The notes: a model not told the origin generated them from the letters alone. Counted from the first letter of the stretch, positions 1 through 7,902 are shown. The stretch is DNA of 18,877 bases from Desulfobulbaceae bacterium (GCA_021160685.1 JAGHCC010000099.1:1-18877); one strand, 5' to 3'. Translations and numbers: made by a program.

Positions 1-31
1 CGCATCTGCAGCACCCTGTAGGTAAGCATAG

Positions 32-59
32 ACTCCGATCAATTACAGTATGGGTGTAA
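32..59. repeat. Degenerate end of the foldback repeat family
   Basis: This stretch resembles the right-hand ends of the two foldback elements at 7903-8036 and 14233-14368. It carries an ACTCC-like block followed by TTACAGTATGGGTGTAA; the other copies read CAGTTACAGTATGGTGTTA and CAGTTACACTACGGAGTTA. Only one arm can be recognised and the left part of the element is decayed or outside the window. It lies just past the msrB stop codon, so it could also contribute to the 3' end of that transcript. Confidence 0.4.
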
Positions 60-95
60 CGCGATATTGGGAGTTTTACCCCGTGATCGGTTACA

Positions 96-623
96 TCAGG
101 ACTTCGAACCGACAAATTTCAAGGCAGCCGAGTTAATGCAGTAACGAAGGCTGGTGGGCAGCGGCCCATCATCAAAGACATGACCAAGATGGGCGTCACA
201 ACGATTGCAGATCACCTCAATTCTTTTCATAAACAGGCCGTTATCCTCCACTTCCGCAACATTTCGCGGATCAATCACCTGCCAGAAGCTGGGCCAGCCG
301 GTGCCGGAGTCAAATTTATGTTCAGAACTGAACAAATCAAGATCGCAACAGACACAACGATAAACACCATTTTCATCATATTTATTATACTGTCCTGAAA
401 AAGGCGGCTCCGTCCCCTTCTGCCGGGTAATTGCAAACTGCTCAGGCGTCAAAATTTTCCGCCATTCCTGTTCGCTTTTATGTACTTTCTCGATCATTTC
501 TCTCTCCCTGGCCAATGCAGATGATGGCACTTCATTTCGAACGGAAGGCAAGTAGCCCGTAATACTGCCCAGGATCAAAACAAAAAAACTTACACCAACC
601 ATCCAGGTCATAATCTTGCGCAT
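96..623 (-). CDS. msrB: Peptide-methionine (R)-S-oxide reductase MsrB, membrane-anchored
   Basis: Reduces methionine-R-sulfoxide in damaged proteins. The 175-residue product has a hydrophobic segment at about residues 5-24, which should act as an uncleaved anchor or signal and place the enzyme outside the cytoplasm. The SelR/MsrB domain follows from about residue 50. Zinc-site pairs are C90/C93 and C139/C142, the GTGWPSF motif is at about 97-103, and the catalytic cysteine is C162 in RYCINSAAL. That catalytic position is Cys (TGC), not selenocysteine. An AGGA-type ribosome site precedes the ATG. The start codon directly abuts the stop codon of the zinc-ribbon gene upstream, so the two are almost certainly cotranscribed. 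Family assignment is secure; periplasmic location is inferred from the N-terminus. Confidence 0.95.
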   Translation of the reverse strand: MRKIMTWMVGVSFFVLILGSITGYLPSVRNEVPSSALAREREMIEKVHKSEQEWRKILTPEQFAITRQKGTEPPFSGQYNKYDENGVYRCVCCDLDLFSSEHKFDSGTGWPSFWQVIDPRNVAEVEDNGLFMKRIEVICNRCDAHLGHVFDDGPLPTSLRYCINSAALKFVGSKS

Positions 624-875
624 TTATTTTTCCTTACGTCTGCAGCCAGGCCGTTTCATGCCGGAAAAGGTAAACGCCTTGGCAATCATTTTGTAATAGC
701 CGCCCTTGTCAATGCCGATATCCTTGCCGCAGGAGCATTGGATCTTATTCCCCTGGTGCTGAACAGTATAAAACTTTTTGATCCAATCCTTATGGCAACG
801 CAAGACCTCTCCGCTTCCGACTTTATCATATTTCCAGAGTTTTCTTTTGCAGGCCGCGCATTTCAAGATAAGCAT
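624..875 (-). CDS. Small zinc-ribbon protein of unknown function
   Basis: An 83-residue basic protein that I cannot assign to a named family. It begins with a C-x2-C knuckle (C6, C9), has C27 in a CHKDW stretch, then C47-x-C49 in QCSCG, and a late C78, so it probably binds one or two zinc ions. The C-terminus is rich in Arg and Lys. Its TAA is followed immediately by the msrB ATG, implying translational coupling and cotranscription. That neighbourhood hints at redox or protein-repair work, but nothing in the sequence fixes a function. No membrane segment is visible. Confidence 0.7.
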   Translation of the reverse strand: MLILKCAACKRKLWKYDKVGSGEVLRCHKDWIKKFYTVQHQGNKIQCSCGKDIGIDKGGYYKMIAKAFTFSGMKRPGCRRKEK

Positions 876-953
876 GATTCGTTGATGTATAAGGGGTTAA
901 AGTTAAAAAAGTTAAAACAAATACCGATACCTGATTCATAATCATTAAGACAT

Positions 954-982
954 AAAAAAAGGGATGCTGTTCCCAGCATCCC
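954..982 (-). terminator. Intrinsic terminator of the glutamate synthase operon
   Basis: A perfect 9-bp stem, GGGATGCTG/CAGCATCCC (961-969 with 974-982), closes a TTCC tetraloop. On the minus strand the stem is followed by seven T (the A run at 954-960), a textbook rho-independent terminator 34 bases beyond the last stop codon of the operon. An A-rich run on the other side gives only weak bidirectional potential; no plus-strand gene needs it. Confidence 0.9.
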
Positions 983-1015
983 TTAAAAAATATAAATTAC
1001 AGCCCTCAACACCTG

Positions 1016-3352
1016 CTAAAACGGCTGCAAAGTCCAGACCGCGCAGGGACAGGTATCAGCACAAAAACCGCAGGCAATGCATTTATCGTCATCCGAGACA
1101 TACTCATAACCGCCAACTTCTAATTTACGGCGTGTAATAGCGCTGGTGGGACAGATTGTTTCACAGAGATGACAATCCCGGCATGTGCCGCAGCTCATAC
1201 AACGATCCGCCTCATCCTGGTCAGTATGGCCGGGGCAGCTGTCGGGCTCGTAATGGGCCGGAGTTAAATTTTTAAGAGAAACAACATCCTTGGCATAGGG
1301 CTTCCACTCTTCACCCTTGATATCGCAAAGAATGGCCTCGGCCGCGATCTTGCCGCTGCCAAGGGCATTAGTGGCCAAACCCGGCCTTTCCACATCACCG
1401 ATTGCAAAAATCCTGGCATTGCTGGTTCGGCAGGCGTCATCGGTCTTGATCCAGGCCGCGCCGCCAACCATCATCACCTCGACACCCTCAGGCAGAAAAT
1501 TCAGGGCCGGCACATCACCGATGGAGATAATCACGGTCTGGGCAGGAATCAGCTCATCAGCCGCATCAACCAAGCCTTCCTCGGTAACCTCCTTGGTGCT
1601 CACCGGCCATTTGAACTTGGCTCCCAGGGCCTCGGCCGCCTTTTTTTCCTGACCAAAGGCCAGGGGTTTCTGGATGTCCACCAGGGTGACTTCCTGGGCG
1701 CCGAGACGGTAAGCCTCGCAGGCCACGTCGCAGCCTACATTACCAGCGCCGATGATCACAACCTGCTTACCCACCCGGGGCGGTTTATCGCTCTTGCCCT
1801 GTTTCAGAAAATCCAGGGCAGGAATAACCCGTTCATGGCCGGGAAAAGGAATACGGCGGGGCTCATGGGTACCCACCGCCACAACAACGGCATCATAGTC
1901 CTTTTCCAGTTTGGCAAACTTGTCCTTTGTCATGTTGACGCCAAAATGAACATGAACATTTTCCGTGTTCAGAAACCGGTCAACCTCGGATTCCCAGACC
2001 GCCCGGGGCAGACGTTCCCAGGGAATGACCTGGGCAAGTTTACCGCCCAGCTTATCATCTTTTTCAAAGATATGGGCCTCCACGCCAGATCTGGCCAGCT
2101 GCCAGGCCGCATTCATGCCCGCCGGCCCGCCACCGATAATAGCCACCTTTTTTCCCAGGGAAGGGGCCACCGGCGGGGCTGGGATATCCTTGGAGTGGCG
2201 GCCAAGCATGGCCACGTCAATACTGTCGTCTACCGCCTGCCGCGAACAATGCTGCATACAGAGATTCGGGCAGATGGAGCCGCAAATGGAGGCCGGAAAA
2301 GGAGTGTAGTCAAGAACCAGCTCATAGGCCTCCTTGGTTTTGCCATCACGAAGCAGACGTAAACGATCCACCGTAGGAATATGAACCGGACAGTAATAGG
2401 CACAGGGCGCTGCCTTTTCCCGGTTAGCCCAGAAAGGCTTGCGCCGCCGCATTTCCCCGGTTTCAATCAAACCGATAGGACTCCTGTCCAGTCCCGGGGC
2501 CAAATCGCGAAGGGGATCACCGCCGCCAAATCCCTTGTTCCAAACATTTGCCTTAAACTCATGCATGGGCATGGGGCCGGAGAACATCAGAGCCCGCTCC
2601 TGGGGCGGAATGGAAATCAGCATCTTCCAGTCATCCCGAACAGACAGGGTATCCAGCACATCCGTTCTATCAATGGCCTCAAGATAACCGGGCAGTCTGG
2701 CAAGCAGCCATTGCCACTGTTCATCATCGGGCAGAACGGCCATCACGTTGGTACGGGAGTAAGACGTGTCGGTTTCGCCCCGGTAGAAAATCCAGCCGCC
2801 CACCATGCCGACGCAGGGCCGGTAGCCCAGAACATTTTTCGGACTTTTCGGCTCAATACCGCAGACAATACCTACGCCGCCGCAGTTAAACTCGGCAAAG
2901 GTATCGCCTACCGAGCCCAGTACCCAAAGTTCAGGCCGCTGATATTCAGGGTTCCACTTAGTCATGGTCAAACCGCGGGAGCCGATTGAGCCCCGCACCA
3001 TCACCCTGCCGTCAGCCATGGCATTACAGACGCCGTTGGTGGCGTCACCCTTAACAATGATATCAGCGCCGATATTCAGGTAACCAACATCATCAGAGGC
3101 AGGGCCATGACAGGTTATAGTGGTGCCCGGCACCCCCATGCAGCCAAGACGCTGGCCGCACGGTCCTTTCACCTGAACATCAACAGGCTTGCCGTTATTT
3201 CTCAAGCGGCCACCAACATTATGCTGACCGTATGTTTCCAGAATGAGCTCGTTTGAGGATGTAAAGGCCTGCTGCACCATCTCCTCATAGTCCTTGGAAC
3301 TGATCCGCCGACCGTTTTCGTCAAGCCCTTTTATGGTAATTGCTTCACTCAC
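1016..3352 (-). CDS. Glutamate synthase GXGXG domain fused to GltD-like flavoprotein and ferredoxin
   Basis: About 778 residues from a GTG start at 3352. Residues 1 to about 250 form the GXGXG beta-helix domain that ends the alpha subunit of classical glutamate synthase. Next comes an iron-sulfur region (CAYYCPVH, CGSICPNLC), then a GltD-type flavoprotein with an FAD-binding GGGPAG near residue 430 and an NAD(P)-type GAGNVG near 560. Last is a ferredoxin tail with CMSCGTCRDCHLC and CIACGFCADTCPC. It probably feeds electrons to the FMN subunit encoded upstream. A longer ATG-started frame reaches 3424, but the conserved part begins at the GTG and a strong ribosome site sits there. It is the last gene of the operon and ends just before the terminator. 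It combines parts usually found in separate polypeptides. Confidence 0.88.
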   Translation of the reverse strand: MSEAITIKGLDENGRRISSKDYEEMVQQAFTSSNELILETYGQHNVGGRLRNNGKPVDVQVKGPCGQRLGCMGVPGTTITCHGPASDDVGYLNIGADIIVKGDATNGVCNAMADGRVMVRGSIGSRGLTMTKWNPEYQRPELWVLGSVGDTFAEFNCGGVGIVCGIEPKSPKNVLGYRPCVGMVGGWIFYRGETDTSYSRTNVMAVLPDDEQWQWLLARLPGYLEAIDRTDVLDTLSVRDDWKMLISIPPQERALMFSGPMPMHEFKANVWNKGFGGGDPLRDLAPGLDRSPIGLIETGEMRRRKPFWANREKAAPCAYYCPVHIPTVDRLRLLRDGKTKEAYELVLDYTPFPASICGSICPNLCMQHCSRQAVDDSIDVAMLGRHSKDIPAPPVAPSLGKKVAIIGGGPAGMNAAWQLARSGVEAHIFEKDDKLGGKLAQVIPWERLPRAVWESEVDRFLNTENVHVHFGVNMTKDKFAKLEKDYDAVVVAVGTHEPRRIPFPGHERVIPALDFLKQGKSDKPPRVGKQVVIIGAGNVGCDVACEAYRLGAQEVTLVDIQKPLAFGQEKKAAEALGAKFKWPVSTKEVTEEGLVDAADELIPAQTVIISIGDVPALNFLPEGVEVMMVGGAAWIKTDDACRTSNARIFAIGDVERPGLATNALGSGKIAAEAILCDIKGEEWKPYAKDVVSLKNLTPAHYEPDSCPGHTDQDEADRCMSCGTCRDCHLCETICPTSAITRRKLEVGGYEYVSDDDKCIACGFCADTCPCAVWTLQPF

Positions 3353-3357
3353 TTTTT

Positions 3358-3364
3358 CTCCTCC
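3358..3364 (-). promoter_or_regulatory. Ribosome-binding site fixing the GTG start
   Basis: On the minus strand this reads GGAGGAG followed by five A and then GTG at 3352-3350. The near-perfect match and short spacing favour this GTG over the ATG at 3424, which would add 24 residues unlike the family. Confidence 0.8.
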
Positions 3365-3472
3365 GGGAGAATAATTTTGATGAACCGATAAAAAAATTCT
3401 TCCTAAAAAACATGACGATCGCAAAGATTTCTTTAATCCGACAAGTTAACGCCATACCGGCAAATTTAAAAC

Positions 3473-3524
3473 TGCGGATTTATGATTGTGAATTGCGGAT
3501 TTAATGGAACTATCTGATCAGATA
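3473..3524. repeat. Short direct repeats and a 14-bp palindrome between synthase genes
   Basis: The gap between the two synthase genes holds two copies of TGCGGATTTA (3473-3482, 3494-3503; period 21) followed by the perfect palindrome TATCTGATCAGATA at 3511-3524. Further imperfect AAATCC/TTCCGAAATC words continue to about 3565. This looks like a degenerate low-complexity repeat tract. The palindrome could separately be a protein-binding site. Confidence 0.5.
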
Positions 3525-3567
3525 AGTGCCTTAAATTCCCAAATCCGTATTCCGAAATCTAAAAATC

Positions 3568-5208
3568 TTAACAGACATATTGAATTTTCAACTTGTCAGC
3601 CACATCCTTATCTTCAATGCCCATGGCATCAGACATGCCGATGGGCAGACTCTGAGATCGTCCTAATGGGGCCAGAATTTTCTTCATTTCAGTACGAATA
3701 GACATGAAGGTCTCCGCCACACGTTCGGCCACCTGGTCAGGATCAAGGCGGCGGTAGAGCTTGGGATTCTGGCTGGTGATGCCCTTGGGACAGAGGCCGA
3801 TATTACAGACGTTGCAACGGTTGCGCTCACTGCCGAGACAGCCGGCCGCCGCCTGCATGATGTATTTGCCAATATGCACGCCAGAGGCCCCGAGCATAAT
3901 GAGCGCCAGGCCATTCTGGGTAATATTGCCGTTCTTACCCACACCGCCTGCAGCAAAAAGAGGAATCTCGTTCTGCTTGCCCTGAGCGCAGAGATCCAGG
4001 TAGCACTCACGAACATTGGAAGCAATGGGATGGCCCATGGCGTCCATGCTGACATTGTAGGCCGCGCCGGTGCCGCCGTCCACGCCGTCAATGAGCAGAC
4101 CGGAGGCATAGGGATTGCGCACCAGGTTGTTCAAAACGGCCTTGGCCGAGGTGGAGCCGGAAATTTTCGGATAGACCGGCACCTTGAAATCCCAGGCCAT
4201 GGACATGGACTGGATCATCTTCATGACCGACTCTTCAATGGAATAGAGGGTCTGATGATCCGGGGGCGAGGGCAGATCAACACCTTCCGGCACGCCGCGC
4301 AGCCGGGCAATGAGCTTGCTCACCTTGAACCACATAAGCAGGCCACCGTCGCCGGGCTTGGCGCCCTGGCCGTATTTGATCTCAATGGCGGCCGGTTCAC
4401 ACTGCATATCCGGAATGGCCCGGATAATCTCATCCCAGCCAAAATAGCCGGAGGCAATCTGCAGAATAATATATTTCAAAAACGGACTCTTCAGAACCCA
4501 GGGCGGGCAACCGCCCTCACCCGTGGCCATGACCACCGGGATGCCGAGAACCTCGTTACAGTAGGCCACACCCTGGAGCAGCCCCAGCCACATATTGGGC
4601 GACAGGGCACCAAAGGACATGGAACCGATAATAAACGGAAAAATTTCCCTGGTGGGCGGGATCCACTCACCGCTCATTTTACGGCGCAGATACTCCTCCG
4701 GCGGCAGAACACGGCCAAGCAGAGTGTTAAGCTGAAACTCATGCCGGCCGGCATCAAGGGCCGGATCGGTGAGCATGGAGATACGATTGAAAATCATACG
4801 GTCCAGCAGAGAAGCGCCGGGCACGTTTCTACGTCCACCCCTCTTGGCAGGTTCACCTTTCTGGTTGGTGTGAAAACGGAAACGATCGTCATTGGCATTG
4901 GGTGCCGGAGCAATGGCCTCATTGGGACAAACCATGGAACAGGTACCACAGCCAATGCAGCGATGGGCCGGGTCGGTGCGCTGGCGGATGCCGACAAAAG
5001 TCTTGTAGGAACTGCCGCGCTCACTGGAAGAAAGCACGATCCTCGGCATGCGTTTGCGCATATAATTAAGCTTGATTGCGCCAACCGGACAAACAGAGGT
5101 ACATCTGCCGCACAGGGTGCACCTGTTCTCATTGTGCTTAATGATCCAGGGCAGATCGTTGGGCGTTAAGCTGCTTGGGGTAGAGGGAACTGATCGAATT
5201 GAGACCAT
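3568..5208 (-). CDS. gltB: Glutamate synthase FMN-binding subunit with ferredoxin domain
   Basis: Central synthase subunit that combines 2-oxoglutarate with ammonia and reduces the imine to glutamate. Two N-terminal [4Fe-4S] motifs are visible (C30/C33/C36/C40 and C84/C87/C90/C94). The FMN-binding barrel follows, with GSMSFGALS, KYGQGAKPGDGG, GVDGGTGAAYN and AAGGVGKNG blocks. A late Cys cluster (CNVCNIGLC region) matches the iron-sulfur site of the family. At 546 residues it corresponds to the archaeal-type split GltB, lacking both the amidotransferase and GXGXG domains, which the neighbouring genes supply. The ATG at 5208 has an AGGAG site 8 bases upstream and overlaps the end of the amidotransferase gene by 43 bases, suggesting translational coupling. 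Confidence 0.93.
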   Translation of the reverse strand: MVSIRSVPSTPSSLTPNDLPWIIKHNENRCTLCGRCTSVCPVGAIKLNYMRKRMPRIVLSSSERGSSYKTFVGIRQRTDPAHRCIGCGTCSMVCPNEAIAPAPNANDDRFRFHTNQKGEPAKRGGRRNVPGASLLDRMIFNRISMLTDPALDAGRHEFQLNTLLGRVLPPEEYLRRKMSGEWIPPTREIFPFIIGSMSFGALSPNMWLGLLQGVAYCNEVLGIPVVMATGEGGCPPWVLKSPFLKYIILQIASGYFGWDEIIRAIPDMQCEPAAIEIKYGQGAKPGDGGLLMWFKVSKLIARLRGVPEGVDLPSPPDHQTLYSIEESVMKMIQSMSMAWDFKVPVYPKISGSTSAKAVLNNLVRNPYASGLLIDGVDGGTGAAYNVSMDAMGHPIASNVRECYLDLCAQGKQNEIPLFAAGGVGKNGNITQNGLALIMLGASGVHIGKYIMQAAAGCLGSERNRCNVCNIGLCPKGITSQNPKLYRRLDPDQVAERVAETFMSIRTEMKKILAPLGRSQSLPIGMSDAMGIEDKDVADKLKIQYVC

Positions 5209-6308
5209 ATCTGAAACTCCTGTCTGTCCGGTGGGACAATTATTGTATGTTCGCGCATGGGCATAAAATCAAGGGAACGATCCCGATCCGGGATCATGGC
5301 ATCAACCCCGCACATCTCCGAGGCCATGGCCCATTCTCCGGGCTTGCCGCCGATGGTTGCGGGCCGCAGCTTCTTGGCATCCATTACCAACATGCTGGTC
5401 TCATCCGGCAAACTGGCCATGACGCAGTTGGGGCCGTCTATAATGAGCCGCCGGCAGACGTCACGCAGACCGCGCAGAAACTCACCCTGAGGATGCTCAA
5501 TCAACTCCTCGGTTTTCAGGGGAGTGATTACATGCTTATAGGCCTCCAGCGGAAGCTTGAGCTGTTTGATCACATAATGAAGGATATGGGCAAAGACCTC
5601 ACTGTCGGACTGATAACCAATGTAGCCGGGAAAGTGAGTGCCGGTGAGCCAGTCCCTGATGGGAATAAAGGCGGTGTTTTCACCGTTGGTCATGGTGCCG
5701 ATTCCCTGGATGAAGAAGGGATGACAGGCATAGAGGTTGATGCCCCAGTTGGTATTCTGCCGTCCCTGGGCCATACAGATTCGGGATTTGATTCGGCCGG
5801 CGTCAAGTCCTAAAGCCTCGCCCACGCCCAGAGGCCAGCCCACCTCCTTAATCATGGCCACATCAGGCCAGAAAGAAAAAACCGTTAAATCATTATCGTT
5901 ACTTTCACCGTCCCGGCGCAGGGCAAGGCGGGTCATCATCAGCTCGGACTCCACCTGCTCCTCATTAAAAGAACTCCAGGAGGCGGGAAGTTTATAAACC
6001 CGTAAAAAATATTTATGCCGGTCTTTGGCCTCAATACTGGCGGCATCAATATCAAATTCGTGATCATATTTCAGATCAAAGCCTTTGTCCTGCATAAAGG
6101 TGTTCAGCCGGTGCAAAGCCTTTTCCGTATGGGCAATACCGGAAAGAATGGGATTTTTTGTTTCATATTTAAAATCCGCAAATTCCATTCCCCGGAGAAG
6201 GAGCCCGAGTCCGCTGCCGTCATATCCCTCCTGCATGGCCTCCATGGCCTGCAGGACATCAAATGGCGAAAACGGCTCATTAGCGGTTTTCAGTGCGAGA
6301 CGACACAT
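5166..6308 (-). CDS. Class II glutamine amidotransferase, glutamate synthase subunit
   Basis: Should hydrolyse glutamine and pass ammonia to the FMN subunit encoded immediately downstream. The protein starts Met-Cys-Arg, so removal of Met exposes the N-terminal Cys nucleophile of class II (Ntn-type) amidotransferases. Further family features are the GYDGSGLG stretch near residue 29 and the MTNGENTAFIPIRDW block in mid protein. The length of 380 residues fits the stand-alone GltB1-type subunit, not PurF or GlmS, whose partner domains are missing. An AAGGAG ribosome site lies just upstream of the ATG. It is the first gene of the three-gene operon, so the promoter should lie in the 366-base divergent region upstream. 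Confidence 0.88.
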   Translation of the reverse strand: MCRLALKTANEPFSPFDVLQAMEAMQEGYDGSGLGLLLRGMEFADFKYETKNPILSGIAHTEKALHRLNTFMQDKGFDLKYDHEFDIDAASIEAKDRHKYFLRVYKLPASWSSFNEEQVESELMMTRLALRRDGESNDNDLTVFSFWPDVAMIKEVGWPLGVGEALGLDAGRIKSRICMAQGRQNTNWGINLYACHPFFIQGIGTMTNGENTAFIPIRDWLTGTHFPGYIGYQSDSEVFAHILHYVIKQLKLPLEAYKHVITPLKTEELIEHPQGEFLRGLRDVCRRLIIDGPNCVMASLPDETSMLVMDAKKLRPATIGGKPGEWAMASEMCGVDAMIPDRDRSLDFMPMREHTIIVPPDRQEFQIWSQFDQFPLPQAA

Positions 6309-6674
6309 ATTTTCTCCTTAAAATCATGAGGTTATCAAGTATAAAGCATGCTGCCATATGACAGCTTCAACTCTTTCTATTCTAAGAGTTTTGGTAACCG
6401 GTTTGCTTACAACGGAAAAACAGCCTTGTCAAACTGTTTTTCACAGGAAAATTCGGCCTGATTCTTTTTTTCAGTCTCCTAAAATTTTTTAAAGGGATCA
6501 ATATTGCAAATTTTTCTGAAGCTGGTATACAAGACATTACTTTAATAGTTATGAACTACTATCATCTTTGCAGAATATGTTGCCCTTATAAAAAACATGG
6601 CACACACTCGCTAACAAGATGAAATAACACTATTTTTAATTTGTTTGTGAGTTCGTTCACAATACCGGTGCACT
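6309..6674. other. Divergent intergenic region between glutamate synthase and Hdr operons
   Basis: This 366-base AT-rich gap must hold promoters for both operons. I see no convincing sigma-70 pair. Structures that stand out are a CRP/FNR-type palindrome next to the plus-strand start (listed separately) and a 7-bp inverted repeat AACTCTT/AAGAGTT at 6369-6375 and 6384-6390. No small gene or structured RNA is evident. Confidence 0.5.
6645..6662. promoter_or_regulatory. CRP/FNR-family type operator upstream of the Hdr operon
   Basis: TTGTGA-N6-TCACAA is a perfect inverted repeat and an exact match to the CRP/FNR-superfamily half-site pattern TGTGA-N6-TCACA. It ends 12 bases before the start codon of the HdrC-HdrB gene, so binding there would more likely repress than activate, unless the start site is further downstream than assumed. 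Redox or nitrosative-stress regulators of this superfamily control energy genes in sulfate reducers; which one would act here cannot be read from the sequence. Confidence 0.5.
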
Positions 6675-7898
6675 ATGAGTGATCAATACGATCTTTCCAA
6701 ACTGCGAACCAGGGTAAAACAGCAGATCGAAAAGGCGGTTCCCGATGCCAAGATCGATTACTGCCTTACCTGCGGCCTCTGCGCCAGCGGCTGTCCAGCC
6801 AGCGGCATTGAGGACATGGATCCGCGCAAATTCCTGCGTTACCTGGTTTTAGGCCAGGATGACATTATCCTTAAAACCAACTGGATCTATTCCTGTTCCC
6901 TGTGCCAGCGCTGTAAATATGCCTGTCCCATGGGCATTGATGTCGGCCGGATTGTTTATGAGGTCAAAGGCATGCGGCCCAAGGAAGATCGGCCCACCAA
7001 CCTGCAGCGCTCCTGCGATTTGCAAAAGAAGGGTAACTCCACCGGTATCCCGGACGCCGACTTTGTCTGGGTGGTAGGCGACATCCTTGAAGAGGTGCAT
7101 GAGCTTGAACCTGAATGGTCTGACCTGCAAGCGCCCATGGATAAAATCGGCGCTAAATTCTATTTGAACCAAAATGCCAAGGAACCCACGGTTGAACCGG
7201 AAGAGATGGTGCCGCTCTGGAAAATTCTCCACACGGTGGGGATTGACTGGACCTATTCCTCCAAGTGGTGGGACGGGGCCAACTACTGTCTCTTCCCCGG
7301 CGATCCGGAAGACTGGGAATACACGGTCCGCAAACAGGCGGAAACGGTCAATGATCTAGGGTGTACGACCTACATCAACACCGAGTGAGGCCACATGCTG
7401 TATGCAACCCTGGAAGGGTTGCGAAGATTCAACATCCCTCACAATTTCGAGGTGGTCAGTATCATCACTCTCTACGCCCAGTGGATCCGGGAAGGCAGGC
7501 TCAAAGTTGACCCGGCCTGGAACACGGAAGGGTTGAAATTTTCCGTTCAGGATCCCTGCAAGCTGGTGCGCCAGTCCCTAGGCGACCCGGTGGCCGATGA
7601 CCTGCGTTTTGTCATTAAATCCGTGGTGGGCGAGGAAAATTTCATTGATGTCTGGCCCAACAAGTCCAACAATTATTGCTGCGGTGGTGGTGGCGGTGCC
7701 CTGCAGGCCGGCTTTGTCGCCAACCGGCGGCAGCACGGCAAGACCAAGTTTGACCAGCTCAATGCCACCGGCGCCGACGTGGTGATTACCCCCTGCCACA
7801 ACTGTCACACCCAGGTTCTGGATATCTGTGAACATTTCGGTGGCCAATGGCAGACCACCCATCTGTGGGGTTGGATAGTCAAGGCGTTAATACGATAA
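6675..7898 (+). CDS. Selenocysteine-containing fused HdrC-HdrB (HdrD-like) subunit
   Basis: One 407-residue reading frame if the in-frame UGA at 7386-7388 is decoded as selenocysteine (residue 238). The HdrC-like N-terminus has two [4Fe-4S] motifs (C30/C33/C36/C40 and C74/C77/C80/C84). The HdrB-like part has a complete CCG module (C295, C335-C336 in NYCCGGGGG, C374-x2-C377) that should hold the non-cubane cluster reducing a disulfide-type substrate. The UGA sits in an E-U-G-H context where HdrD/TmcB-like relatives have E-C-G-H, and the frame stays open for 169 more codons. A SECIS-like hairpin follows. Read as a stop, UGA would yield two proteins, the second starting in the middle of the domain. 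The ATG has only a poor ribosome site. Next genes are hdrA and flxDCBA, so it is the disulfide-reducing arm of that complex. A natural substrate such as DsrC is an inference. Confidence 0.88.
7404..7422 (+). promoter_or_regulatory. Candidate bacterial SECIS hairpin
   Basis: GCAACCC (7404-7410) pairs perfectly with GGGTTGC (7416-7422) around the loop TGGAA (7411-7415). The loop begins 22 bases after the UGA, inside the spacing known for bacterial SECIS elements, and a G lies at the second loop position as the usual model requires. It lies within the coding sequence, as bacterial SECIS elements do. Confidence 0.8.
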
Positions 7899-7902
7899 AA
7901 TG

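Noticed and set aside
3353..3424. Extended N-terminus of the GXGXG/GltD fusion from an ATG at 3424
   Set aside because: The extra 24 residues do not look like the family, and a strong GGAGGAG site serves the GTG at 3352.
3874..5169. Long plus-strand open frame of 431 codons opposite the FMN subunit gene
   Set aside because: It is antisense to a clearly conserved gene, shows no recognisable domain, and arises from codon bias on the opposite strand.
6598..6616. Sigma-54 promoter upstream of the Hdr operon (TGGCAC...TCGC)
   Set aside because: The GG and GC dinucleotides are one base too close and the -12 element is a poor match.
7395..7898. Separate HdrB gene starting at the ATG at 7395
   Set aside because: There is no ribosome site, it would begin in mid-domain two codons after the UGA, and it is in the same frame as the upstream HdrC-like part. 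The Sec readthrough explains everything.
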